From Companilactobacillus halodurans (GTDB taxonomy: Bacteria > Bacillota > Bacilli > Lactobacillales > Lactobacillaceae), in the NCBI RefSeq assembly GCF_009600985.1, contig NZ_VDFP01000023.1, positions 1-43,702 of the forward strand: a stretch of 43,702 nucleotides of DNA, read 5' to 3'. The number at the start of each line of letters is the position of its first letter. Position 1 is the first letter of the stretch. The translations under genes and the position numbers were made by a program. Below are positions 8,422-16,080 of this stretch, one piece after another. The notes under the pieces are model-generated. The model was not told the origin of the DNA. It ran no database searches and saw only the letters and a list, made by a program, of their open reading frames with translations.

Positions 8422-9108
8422 TCAAACCTCCACTTTATAGCCGACGCCCCAAACGGTCTCGATAACTTTTTCTCCGTTGGTAGCTTCTTCTAATTTATCG
8501 CGCAAATGACTAACGTGTACCATAACGGTCTTAGCCGATACGACGCTTTCTTGCTTCCAAACTCTTTCAAAAATTTCATCGGCTGAAAACACTCGATTGG
8601 GGTGACTTGCTAACAAATAGAGCACGCCAAATTCTAGAGCCGTTAGTTGAACCTTTTGACCAGAATCTGTCACGACTTCATGAGAATCCTTATAAATTGT
8701 GATTGGTCCTACCTCAAGTTTATCAGGCACATTTTTTGCTGACTGCTGAGTGCTTCGACGTAAGAGCGAGCGAATCCGAGCCATAATCTCCAAAGGATTA
8801 AATGGCTTCGTTACATAGTCGTCGGCTCCAGTAATAAGACCTTGTATCTTATCCATATCAGTCGTTTTAGCTGACACGATAATAATTGGAATCTGGGAAT
8901 TTTTACGAACTCGTTTAACGACCTCGATTCCATCAATTCCAGGCATCATGATATCCAAAACCATCAAGCCGATGTCGCTGTGAGCAGACAATTGGTCTAG
9001 TGCTTCTTGACCTGAATTGGCTGCTATCGCCTCGTAACCCTCATTTTTAATATAGATACTAAGTAATTCAACAATTTCTTTATCGTCATCCACCACTAAG
9101 ATTTTCAT
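8422..9108 (-). CDS. OmpR/PhoB-type response regulator, VanR-like
   Basis: A 228-aa DNA-binding regulator. The receiver domain (1-120) has the acidic pocket DDD at 7-9, phosphoacceptor Asp52 (VLDIMMPG) and the conserved Lys in VTKPF. The winged-helix domain (about 125-228) contains LTALEFGVLYLLASHPNRVFS and ends TVWGVGYKVEV. It is the first gene of the five-gene operon leading to dacA, murE and racD, so those genes may be among its targets. GAGG precedes the ATG. The upstream region has a tandem TTTACAAG/TTTACAAC that could be a binding site. Confidence 0.93.
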   Translation of the reverse strand: MKILVVDDDKEIVELLSIYIKNEGYEAIAANSGQEALDQLSAHSDIGLMVLDIMMPGIDGIEVVKRVRKNSQIPIIIVSAKTTDMDKIQGLITGADDYVTKPFNPLEIMARIRSLLRRSTQQSAKNVPDKLEVGPITIYKDSHEVVTDSGQKVQLTALEFGVLYLLASHPNRVFSADEIFERVWKQESVVSAKTVMVHVSHLRDKLEEATNGEKVIETVWGVGYKVEV

Positions 9109-9136
9109 TTATATAAACCTCTCAAGCGTACATATA

Positions 9137-9152
9137 TTTACAAGTTTACAAC
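9137..9152. repeat. Tandem 8-bp repeat in the divergent promoter region
   Basis: TTTACAAG is followed directly by TTTACAAC in the 105-nt space between the response regulator gene (minus) and a small membrane-protein gene (plus). OmpR-family regulators bind direct repeats, though usually with 10-11 bp periodicity. The link to this regulator is only a guess. Confidence 0.35.
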
Positions 9153-9213
9153 TAGTTAATATTATACAATAATATGGAAGTAGATTACTAATTAGACATG
9201 AAAGTGAGCCTAT

Positions 9214-9411
9214 ATGGAATATTTAAGAAAACGCATGAAGTTCTTATTGATCATTACTTTTTCCGTTGCCATTATCTTATTCGTCCAATATGAGATAAAT
9301 TACGACAAAACGCTTGATATCAAAAAGGTCGGCATCTACATGACTTTGTTGAAAATTGCTTGCGGTGGTTATGGACTTTACGGGTTGATTCAGTTTTTCC
9401 GGGTAAAATAA
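9214..9411 (+). CDS. Small two-helix membrane protein, unknown
   Basis: A 65-aa basic protein with two hydrophobic segments, at about residues 8-25 and 40-60, and charged ends (MEYLRKRMK at the start, FFRVK at the end). The start is ATG at 9214 with a weak upstream AGTGAG. It is transcribed away from the two-component operon and followed by a strong shared terminator. Codon use and layout look real, but I recognise no family. It could be a small accessory of the neighbouring envelope-stress system, but the only evidence is position. Confidence 0.6.
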   Translation: MEYLRKRMKFLLIITFSVAIILFVQYEINYDKTLDIKKVGIYMTLLKIACGGYGLYGLIQFFRVK

Positions 9412-9434
9412 AAAGAACTCAATAAAATTTCCAA

Positions 9435-9480
9435 AAAAATAGACAGAATAATCATCTTTTTGATTATTCTGTCTATTTTT
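9435..9480. terminator. Bidirectional terminator
   Basis: A perfect 20-bp inverted repeat: AAAAATAGACAGAATAATCA (9435-9454) and its complement (9461-9480), with the loop TCTTTT. It has A/T tails on both sides. It sits between convergent genes, the 9214-9411 small protein (plus) and the DUF1129 gene (minus), and can end both. Confidence 0.9.
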
Positions 9481-9503
9481 GAATTTATTAATTAAAAGGT
9501 TAA

Positions 9504-10250
9504 TTAAAAGAATGAACGATCATGAATGCCCATTGTCTTACGGAAAGCAAATCTTACACCATAAGCAACCACAGCCGCAATGAAGTAACCAATTGCATTA
9601 AGCGGTGGATTAATAGTTGTAGGTACAGCCGTCATCGCAGCTAGGAAGACGAACATGAACATTAGTCCAACGACTAAATATCCAATCGTGATTCCCCAGC
9701 CAGGTCTTTGAGACTTTGGACGTTTCATTTGATTGTTGAACCAAGTCAATAATGCACCCCACATTGCTGACAAGACAACCAATGTGATGATACCTGTTTG
9801 ACTATTAGGGTCAGGCTTTTTAGTTGTTAAAGCAACGACCCCGTACAAAACGCCAAACAATGCAAAGAATAGTAGAGATGTGTCAATCCATGAAGCCCAA
9901 AATGGTGTTGTCTTAGGCTTTTTAACTGGATGCACGATATCTTGAGCTTTTTGAGTTACTGGTCCGTAAAGTTGATTAGCTGGAATACCTTTGATTTGAT
10001 TATCAACCATTTCTGGAAGAAGTTCATCAATGGCAGTTTTAGCTTCGTCTTCTTTAAAACCGTCATCCATCAAATATTTATTAAGTTTAAAAACATATTC
10101 ACTATTCTTATTACTTAACTTTTTACGAAGATCATCAGCATTCGCGTTATAGATTTCAGCTTTTACTTCTTCTTTTTTTTCGTTCTTAGCTGAAACAACT
10201 TTTTGTTTTTCAGCAGCTTGCTTATTCTTATCTCTTAAATCCTCTGACAT
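9504..10250 (-). CDS. DUF1129 family membrane protein
   Basis: A 248-aa protein. A charged cytoplasmic N-terminal half (1-125) contains the conserved ANADDLRKKLSNKNSEYVFKL and DEAKTAIDELLPEMVDNQ segments. Four hydrophobic segments follow, at about 130-148, 158-178, 190-210 and 215-235. This is the standard layout of the Lactobacillales DUF1129 family, whose function is not known. The gene follows ychF by 14 nt and ends the rsmG-parA-parB-DUF951-ychF run. Confidence 0.85.
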   Translation of the reverse strand: MSEDLRDKNKQAAEKQKVVSAKNEKKEEVKAEIYNANADDLRKKLSNKNSEYVFKLNKYLMDDGFKEDEAKTAIDELLPEMVDNQIKGIPANQLYGPVTQKAQDIVHPVKKPKTTPFWASWIDTSLLFFALFGVLYGVVALTTKKPDPNSQTGIITLVVLSAMWGALLTWFNNQMKRPKSQRPGWGITIGYLVVGLMFMFVFLAAMTAVPTTINPPLNAIGYFIAAVVAYGVRFAFRKTMGIHDRSFF

Positions 10251-10264
10251 TTTACTCCCCCTGG

Positions 10265-11368
10265 TTAGACATTAAAGCGGAATTCGATGATGTCTCCATC
10301 TTGAACTTCGTAATCCTTACCTTCAACGCGTAATTTACCGGCTTCTTTGACGGCTTTTTCACTACCTAATTCGTCCAAGTCACTATAAGCCATTACTTCG
10401 GCACGAATGAATCCACGTTCAAAATCAGAGTGGATAATTCCGGCAACTTGAGGTGCTTTCATTCCTTCATGGAAAGTCCAAGCACGTGTTTCCTTGCCAC
10501 CAGCAGTAAAGAAGGTTCTCAAACCTAATAATTTGTAACTTGCACGAATCAACTTATCAAGTCCAGATTCAGTTACGCCTTCAGCTTCAAGGAATTCTTT
10601 TCTTTCATCATCGTCTAATTCAGCGATTTCTTCTTCAGTCTTTGCTGAAACGCCGATAACTTGTGCTTTTTCTTTCTTAGCATAGTCTTCAACAACTTTG
10701 TAGTATTTAGAGCTTTCAGGATCAGCCATATCATCTTCAGCAATGTTAGCTACATACAAAACTGGTTTTGATGTTAACAAGAACAATCCCTTAACGATTT
10801 TTTGCTCTTCTTCGTTAAAGTCGATTGATCTAACAGCTCCACCTTGTTCAAGAACTGGCTTAATCTTTTCTAAGACAGATAATTCTGCTTGAGCTTCCTT
10901 ATCCTTAGCACTCTTAGCAGCCTTTTCAACTCGAGTGTAACGTTTGTTGATACTATCAAGATCAGCAATACTCAATTCCAAATTGATTGTTTCAATATCG
11001 TCTAGTGGGTCGACTTTACCAGTAACACTAGTAATATCATCATCATCAAAAGCACGAACGACGTGAACGATAGCGTCGACTTGACGAATATTCTCCAAGA
11101 ATTTATTTCCTAGTCCTTCACCTTTACTTGCGCCTTTAACGATTCCGGCAATATCAGTGAATTCGAAAGTAGTATGAATCAATTTTTTAGCAGGAATCAA
11201 TGAATCGATTCTTGCCAATCTTTTATCTGGTACTTCAACCATTCCCACATTAGGATCAATAGTAGCGAATGGGTAGTTGGCCATCTCCGCACCAGCTTTT
11301 GTAATAGCATTAAATAAAGTTGACTTACCAACGTTTGGTAGTCCGACAATTCCGGCAGTAAGAGCCAT
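10265..11368 (-). CDS. ychF: Obg-family nucleotidase YchF (OLA1-like)
   Basis: A 367-aa P-loop NTPase that hydrolyses ATP and associates with ribosomes in organisms where it has been studied. The G1 motif GLPNVGKST is at residues 8-16, and the G3 region is FTDIAGIVKGASKGEGLGNKFL. A central coiled coil (about 135-170) and the C-terminal TGS domain ending DGDIIEFRFNV are present. The length is normal for the family. It starts 3 nt after the DUF951 gene. The adjacency to parB is common in Firmicutes near oriC. Confidence 0.96.
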   Translation of the reverse strand: MALTAGIVGLPNVGKSTLFNAITKAGAEMANYPFATIDPNVGMVEVPDKRLARIDSLIPAKKLIHTTFEFTDIAGIVKGASKGEGLGNKFLENIRQVDAIVHVVRAFDDDDITSVTGKVDPLDDIETINLELSIADLDSINKRYTRVEKAAKSAKDKEAQAELSVLEKIKPVLEQGGAVRSIDFNEEEQKIVKGLFLLTSKPVLYVANIAEDDMADPESSKYYKVVEDYAKKEKAQVIGVSAKTEEEIAELDDDERKEFLEAEGVTESGLDKLIRASYKLLGLRTFFTAGGKETRAWTFHEGMKAPQVAGIIHSDFERGFIRAEVMAYSDLDELGSEKAVKEAGKLRVEGKDYEVQDGDIIEFRFNV

Positions 11369-11371
11369 CAG

Positions 11372-11635
11372 TTATTCCTCGTTTCTTTCCATAAAATTAG
11401 GTGGCATTAATTGAGCTTTCGTCAAATAATGTTGTTCGTTTTCCGTTTTTACCTGAGCAGCTTGGGTCAAAACTTTTTTGAATTTCTTGTTGAATTCTGC
11501 TCGTGGAATCATAACGATATGTCCACAACCTAAGCATTTGACCTTGATGTCCGCACCCAATCGGATAACTTCCCAGCGGTTTTCCCCACAAGCGTGAGGT
11601 TTTTTCATTGTGATAATATCTCCAAGTTTAAACAT
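11372..11635 (-). CDS. DUF951 small zinc-ribbon-like protein
   Basis: An 87-aa protein starting FKLGDIITMKKPHACGENRWEVIRLGADIKVKCLGCGHIVMIPR. The N-terminal 65 residues are the DUF951 core, with Cys/His positions (HACG and CLGCGH) that suggest a small metal-binding fold. Family function is unknown, but the gene is nearly always between parB and ychF in Firmicutes, as here. Spacing is 9 nt after parB and 3 nt before ychF. Confidence 0.9.
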   Translation of the reverse strand: MFKLGDIITMKKPHACGENRWEVIRLGADIKVKCLGCGHIVMIPRAEFNKKFKKVLTQAAQVKTENEQHYLTKAQLMPPNFMERNEE

Positions 11636-11644
11636 ACAATTCCT

Positions 11645-12514
11645 CTAATCTAAATGGATTCCTAATATGTCTAAAATACGATTCAGGTCATCCGTATTTG
11701 TAAAATCAATTTCTAATTTTCCGTGACCGCTACGAGTTTCTTTCACAGAAACTGGCGAGTCGAATCGTTCAACTAGTTTTTCTTCAGTCGCTTTAATAAA
11801 TGGCGATTTTTGAACGACTTTCTTTTTCTTCTTACTATTATGTTTTGATTCAGTTGCTAATTGTTCAAGTTGGCGAACAGTTAAATCCTCATTGACGGCA
11901 CGTTTAGCAAGTTTATCGATTTGATCTTTATCTTTCAAGCTAAGTAAGGTTCTGGCTTGCCCCATTGACAATTTGCTGCTTTGAACCAATTTCTTGGTTG
12001 CTTCAGGCAAATTCAATAGTCTCAAGTAATTAGCAATGTAAGGACGACTCTTGCCCAAACGTTGCGAGACTTGTTCTTGAGTAAGATTTAATTTAGTAAT
12101 CAAAGTTTGATAAGCATCAGCTTCTTCAAGAGGTGTCAGATCTTCACGTTGTAAGTTTTCCAAAACGGCAATTTCCATCATCCCTGATTCGCTCAATGGA
12201 CGAATAATTGCAGGGATAGTAGTCTTTTTAGCAATTTTACTTGCACGGAAACGTCTTTCACCAGCAATGATTTCAAATCCATTCACGCTTTCACGAACGA
12301 TAATAGGTTGAAAAACGCCATTTTGTTCGATTGAGCTAGCCAGTTCATTCAAAGCATGCTGATCAAAAGTTTTTCTTGGTTGGTAAGGGTTAGGACGGAT
12401 GTCATCGATGGACAAATCAACAACGGATTCACTGTTCTCATCAATTGCTTCAAATTCTGAGAAAATCGCATCGATACCGCGACCTAAACCTTTTTTATTT
12501 TTGTTTGATGCCAT
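11645..12514 (-). CDS. parB: Chromosome partition protein ParB/Spo0J
   Basis: A 289-aa CTP-dependent DNA clamp that loads at parS and spreads. The N-terminal box I is NPYQPRKTF and box II is IAGERRFRASK. The central helix-turn-helix includes LTQEQVSQRLGKSRPYIANYLRLL. A C-terminal dimerisation domain follows a Lys-rich linker (KHNSKKKKKVVQK). The gene overlaps parA by 20 nt. No perfect parS site is present in the window; two imperfect parS-like sequences are reported separately. Confidence 0.95.
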   Translation of the reverse strand: MASNKNKKGLGRGIDAIFSEFEAIDENSESVVDLSIDDIRPNPYQPRKTFDQHALNELASSIEQNGVFQPIIVRESVNGFEIIAGERRFRASKIAKKTTIPAIIRPLSESGMMEIAVLENLQREDLTPLEEADAYQTLITKLNLTQEQVSQRLGKSRPYIANYLRLLNLPEATKKLVQSSKLSMGQARTLLSLKDKDQIDKLAKRAVNEDLTVRQLEQLATESKHNSKKKKKVVQKSPFIKATEEKLVERFDSPVSVKETRSGHGKLEIDFTNTDDLNRILDILGIHLD

Positions 12515-13271
12515 TACGCTTTAACACCTCCTTAGCAAGATCACGATAGGCTTTAGCTCCTCTAGACTTGTCATCAAAATCAACGATAGGCAATCCATAA
12601 CTTGGAGCTTCAGCTAGTCGCGTATTTCTTGGTACGATCGATTTGTAGACGGAATCGCCAAAATATGACTTCACTTCATCTACAACTTGAGCACCCAAGT
12701 TAGTTCTAGCATCCAACATTGTAATGAGAACGCCTTCGATAGCTAAGTTCGTATTAAAATGCTTTTGGACTAAACGAATCGTATTCAACAATTGGCTCAA
12801 GCCTTCAAGTGCATAGTATTCGCTTTGCACAGGGATAATGATTGAATCGCTTGCCGTAAAAGCATTTGTCGAAAGTTGACCTAGTGAAGGTGGGCAGTCG
12901 ATCAAAATGATGTCATAATCGGAGTCCACTTCCTCAATACCTGCACGCAGACGCGTCTCACGGGCCATCATCGTGGTCAATTCCATTTCCGCACCGGCCA
13001 ATTGAATCGTGGCAGGAACGATATCGAGATTTTTATGTTTAGTATGAATAACGGTTTTTCTTAGAGGATATTCATTGACTAAAACATCATAGACATCTTT
13101 TTCAACATTGGCTTTTTTAATACCTAGTCCGCTAGTTGCATTCCCTTGAGGATCAGTGTCGACAATCAAGACCCTCTGACCAAGATCTGTCAAACAAGCT
13201 CCTAAATTGATAGTGGTAGTAGTTTTTCCTACACCACCTTTTTGATTTGCAACAGATATTTTTCGTGCCAT
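12495..13271 (-). CDS. parA: Chromosome partition ATPase ParA/Soj
   Basis: A 258-aa deviant-Walker ATPase that works with ParB in origin segregation and regulates DnaA in B. subtilis. The P-loop is KGGVGKTTTT (11-20). The signature Lys14 is deviant-Walker. The A' region is DTDPQGNATSGLG and Walker B is IILIDCPPSLGQL. The start is an ATG with AGGGGAA upstream. It is separated from rsmG by 108 nt and overlaps parB. noc is not present, unlike in Bacillus. Confidence 0.96.
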   Translation of the reverse strand: MARKISVANQKGGVGKTTTTINLGACLTDLGQRVLIVDTDPQGNATSGLGIKKANVEKDVYDVLVNEYPLRKTVIHTKHKNLDIVPATIQLAGAEMELTTMMARETRLRAGIEEVDSDYDIILIDCPPSLGQLSTNAFTASDSIIIPVQSEYYALEGLSQLLNTIRLVQKHFNTNLAIEGVLITMLDARTNLGAQVVDEVKSYFGDSVYKSIVPRNTRLAEAPSYGLPIVDFDDKSRGAKAYRDLAKEVLKRNGIKQK

Positions 13272-13357
13272 TTTATTCCCCTATCTCTAGAAATATTTAT
13301 CTATGGTTAATCACTTTTGGCGTTTTTGCCATATCTATATAATCTTATCATTTTTAC

Positions 13358-13373
13358 AGTATTAATTAATACT
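13358..13373. repeat. Perfect palindrome AGTATTAATTAATACT
   Basis: A 16-bp perfect palindrome just after the rsmG stop codon, in the 108-nt rsmG-parA gap. It lacks a U-tract and has few G or C residues, so it is a poor terminator. It may be an operator or chance in AT-rich DNA. Confidence 0.4.
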
Positions 13374-13379
13374 TAGTGA

Positions 13380-14105
13380 TTATTTCACGAGTGGCTTTTT
13401 GGCAGGAGTACCTGGTTTACGAGGATACTTTTTCGGTGTTTTGGAAATTTTAGTAACCATAATAAAATTACGGATTCCTGCATCATTTGGTAGTTCAACT
13501 GATTTTTGTTGCTTAACCTCTCCACCCAAAGTTTTGATAGCATATTGAGCAGTTTCAACTTCTTCAGGAGCTTTTTCAGATTTCATTGCAACAAATTGAC
13601 CACCGATTTTGACTAATGGCAAACAAAATTCAGTTAAAACATTCATTGCTGCAACAGCACGAGCCGTTACAATATCAAACGATTCACGAAATTGTGGATT
13701 CTTGCCCACTTCTTCAGCACGTCCATGAACTAAACTGACATCATCCAAGTGCAATTTTTGAACTAAACCGTCTAAAAATTTAATCCGTTTGTTTAATGAA
13801 TCAACAATCGTAATTTTCAACTTTGGATTAATAATTTTAAGTGGCAATGACGGAAAACCAGCACCCGAACCAACATCACAAAGCGTTAATTCATCGTGTA
13901 ATAGCTTTTCATCAACGAATCCTAAAACAATTGAATCATAAAAATGTTTTAAATAAACTTGATCCTCGGCGGTAATGGAAGTTAAGTTCATGACTTTATT
14001 AGTCTCTACCAACTCATGAAAATAAGTTGCAAATTGTTCTTTTTGAGTTGCACTTAACTCGATGCCCTGTTTTGATAGGGCTTCAAAAAATTCTTCCGGT
14101 TTCAT
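13380..14105 (-). CDS. rsmG: 16S rRNA m7G527 methyltransferase RsmG (GidB)
   Basis: A 241-aa SAM-dependent methyltransferase acting on the 530 loop of 16S rRNA. The SAM-binding motif is [16 protein letters not shown], followed by [14 protein letters not shown] and [12 protein letters not shown] start at the ATG at 14105 (MKPEEFF), which has GGAGG six bases upstream. A longer start at 14138 falls in an inverted repeat and lacks a ribosome site. A Lys/Pro-rich C-terminal tail is present. It belongs to the oriC-proximal block with parA and parB. Confidence 0.95.
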   Translation of the reverse strand: MKPEEFFEALSKQGIELSATQKEQFATYFHELVETNKVMNLTSITAEDQVYLKHFYDSIVLGFVDEKLLHDELTLCDVGSGAGFPSLPLKIINPKLKITIVDSLNKRIKFLDGLVQKLHLDDVSLVHGRAEEVGKNPQFRESFDIVTARAVAAMNVLTEFCLPLVKIGGQFVAMKSEKAPEEVETAQYAIKTLGGEVKQQKSVELPNDAGIRNFIMVTKISKTPKKYPRKPGTPAKKPLVK

Positions 14106-14120
14106 TAAATACCTCCACTT

Positions 14121-14138
14121 GTGAAACACATGTTTCAC
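14121..14138. repeat. Inverted repeat made of two parS half-sites in reversed order
   Basis: GTGAAACA-CA-TGTTTCAC. The arms are exact halves of the parS consensus (TGTTTCAC/GTGAAACA) but placed inside-out. It lies in the leader region just upstream of the rsmG ribosome site. It could be an operator, a small hairpin, or a decayed or unusual ParB contact. Confidence 0.5.
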
Positions 14139-14276
14139 ACTCTTTTATCCTATATTAATGCGCAATTTAATTCAATGATGAGTTGGTGAACTCTTTAGTT
14201 TTTATTGTTGCATTTACAACAAAATGATTGTATGATTATCCCAAATCTATTCCTAAAAATCGTGGAGGTTTTTTAT

Positions 14277-14708
14277 ATGGTCAGCATTAAAAGTACTAAT
14301 GAGTTAAGCCCCAAAGAACTAATAGATATCTTAAAGGCGCGAGTGGCTGTTTTTGTTGTCGAACAGAATTGTCCTTATCAAGAAGTCGATGAAGACGACT
14401 ATAACGATTTGCACGTCTGTTTGGTTGAAAATGACCACTTAAAAGCCTATACCAGAATTATCGATAAGGGTGATCACATTACCTTTGGTCGTGTTCTAAT
14501 TATGAAGGAATATCGTAAAGCTGGTTTAGGTGAAAAAATCGTTAGTCAAACGATTGAAGAAATTAAAAATAAATTTCCTAACAAACCTATCCAAATTCAA
14601 GCTCAAGCCTACTTGCAAAAGTTTTACGAACAATTTGGCTTCAAAGCTATTTCTGATGTTTATTTAGAAGACAATATTCCTCACCTAGATATGCTCATGA
14701 AATTTTAA
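14277..14708 (+). CDS. GNAT acetyltransferase, ElaA-like
   Basis: A 143-aa N-acetyltransferase. Features are ARVAVFVVEQNCPYQEVDEDD near the N-terminus (an ElaA hallmark), the acetyl-CoA loop region RKAGLGEKIV, and AQAYLQKFYEQFGFKA near the end. I start at 14277 (MVSIKST), where GGAGG lies 8 nt upstream. An earlier in-frame ATG at 14205 would add 24 unrelated residues. The substrate is unknown. It is followed 18 nt later by a second GNAT gene, so both form a small operon. Confidence 0.85.
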   Translation: MVSIKSTNELSPKELIDILKARVAVFVVEQNCPYQEVDEDDYNDLHVCLVENDHLKAYTRIIDKGDHITFGRVLIMKEYRKAGLGEKIVSQTIEEIKNKFPNKPIQIQAQAYLQKFYEQFGFKAISDVYLEDNIPHLDMLMKF

Positions 14709-14726
14709 TTAAGGGGGGGCGGTTCA

Positions 14727-15251
14727 ATGCCTATAACGACGTTACCAATTGATATTCGAGAAGTTAATTACTCAGATTTGCCACAATTGCATCGACTAAG
14801 TGTCGCCACTTTCAACGATACTTTCAATTCTCAAAGCTTTAGTAATTTTTCTGATTACACTCAGACAAATTATAATTATGGACAACTGGCTAGTGAGATG
14901 ATCAATCCTAATTCTTTCTTCTACTTTATTTTCTTCAATCACAAATTAGCCGGCTACCTCAAGCTAAATATTGACGATGCTCAGTCGCAGTCAGTGGCTG
15001 GTGGATTAGAAATCGACCGAATTTATTTGCGTGAAGGTTTCAAATATATGGGACTGGAAGAAAAATTGATTAATTTGGCTTTTGAAAAGGCTAAGAAATT
15101 TCATAAAGATACCATTTGGAGCAGCGTTTGGGAACATAACGCCCCCATCATGTATTACTACAAGGAATTTGGTTTCAAAGCCTTTGGTAGTCAGGAATTC
15201 AAATTGGAAGATACGATTCAAAAGGACTTAATTATGAAGGTCCATTTTTAA
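14727..15251 (+). CDS. GNAT acetyltransferase
   Basis: A 174-aa protein with the GNAT core. The segments are ELDRIYLREGFKYMGLEEKLINLAFEKAK-like: a beta4 strand followed by the acetyl-CoA turn, with degenerate G-x-G. Then come WSSVWEHNAPIMYYYKEFGFKAFG and a final FKLEDTIQKDLIMKV strand, as in PaiA-like acetyltransferases acting on small amines. A GGGGGGG ribosome site precedes the ATG. It is the second gene of a GNAT pair. The substrate cannot be assigned. Confidence 0.8.
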   Translation: MPITTLPIDIREVNYSDLPQLHRLSVATFNDTFNSQSFSNFSDYTQTNYNYGQLASEMINPNSFFYFIFFNHKLAGYLKLNIDDAQSQSVAGGLEIDRIYLREGFKYMGLEEKLINLAFEKAKKFHKDTIWSSVWEHNAPIMYYYKEFGFKAFGSQEFKLEDTIQKDLIMKVHF

Positions 15252-15257
15252 AAAGAC

Positions 15258-15301
15258 ATCAAAAAAGCTCCTAATTCGTTTGAATTAGAAGCTTTTTTGA
15301 T
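15258..15301. terminator. Bidirectional terminator
   Basis: ATCAAAAAAGCTCCTAATTC (15258-15277) pairs with GAATTAGAAGCTTTTTTGAT (15282-15301) with one mismatch, and A/T runs form both ends. It separates the convergent GNAT pair (plus) and the CopY-like repressor (minus). Confidence 0.85.
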
Positions 15302-15342
15302 ATATTAATTCTGATTTAGTGCCCCTGCCAAGGAACTATATT

Positions 15343-15795
15343 CTAACACATTGAATCGCAATCTTCTGGTAAACAATCGCATTTCACGTGTTCAGGTGCC
15401 GTTTTGATTTTTTCATTCAAAATACCTTGCAAAGACTCTAAATCGCTTTTGCTGAGCTCTAGTGATTCGACCAATTCATTTAACACTGGACCCGTCTTAT
15501 GAGCGCAGAAGTTATCAAATAGACTATTTGCATATTCATCCATTGTTTCTTGTTCAGCAACAGTTGATGAATAAATATAACGACCCTTTTCTTTTTGACG
15601 ACTCAAAAATTCTTTTTTAGTCAAACGTGTAATCAAAGTTTTAATCGTTGAATCAGACCACGTTTGTTTCTTTTGCATGAGATTGATTATTTCTGAACTA
15701 GTCACATGTTTTAAAGTCCAGACGATTCTCATAATTTGCCATTCAGCTGAAGAAATTTCAACTTTCCTCTGCTCTTTTCTTGCTACAGTATCCAT
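15343..15795 (-). CDS. CopY/BlaI-family metal-responsive repressor
   Basis: A 150-aa winged-helix repressor. The N-terminal domain (about 12-75) has SSAEWQIMRIVWTLKHVTSSEII and TWSDSTIKTLITRLTKK, typical of BlaI/MecI/CopY. The C-terminus ends CDCLPEDCDSMC, close to the Cu/Zn-binding CxC...CxC hook of CopY. I start at the ATG at 15795; a TTG lies directly before it. CopY normally represses copper-export genes, but no copA, copB or copZ lies here. The next feature downstream is a terminator. The upstream 280 nt holds no TACAnnTGTA cop box that I can see, only GTATTATATAC. Confidence 0.8.
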   Translation of the reverse strand: MDTVARKEQRKVEISSAEWQIMRIVWTLKHVTSSEIINLMQKKQTWSDSTIKTLITRLTKKEFLSRQKEKGRYIYSSTVAEQETMDEYANSLFDNFCAHKTGPVLNELVESLELSKSDLESLQGILNEKIKTAPEHVKCDCLPEDCDSMC

Positions 15796-16080
15796 CAAAA
15801 TCGTCCTCTCTTCCTGACAAGTATTATATACATTATTTATTAGTTTTTATATCCTTTTTTCACTATAAGATTGCGCATATCCTTTTTTAGCCTTAAGTCA
15901 GCTTAAATCAAAAAGAACTATAACGGCGTTATAATCATTTATATATTTTGCTAATATTCCATTCCTATATAAAGAAATTATTAATTGATATAAAAAAAGA
16001 AATAGCATAAAATTGTTACCTAGAAAAGAGTCTTAATAAGGGTACTAATAAACAGTATTTAATGTCAGGGGGAAGGACAT
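15796..16080. other. Intergenic region between copY-like and EAL genes
   Basis: About 285 nt of AT-rich sequence with divergent promoters expected. It contains ATAACGGCGTTAT (a perfect 13-nt palindrome near 15928-15940), which could be an operator. AGGGGG at about 16067-16072 is a ribosome site for the EAL gene. I see no small gene or RNA in it. Confidence 0.5.

Noticed and set aside
15796..16080. A cop box or small copper chaperone gene near the CopY-like repressor
   Set aside because: No TACAnnTGTA and no short frame with a CxxC metal motif was found on either strand.
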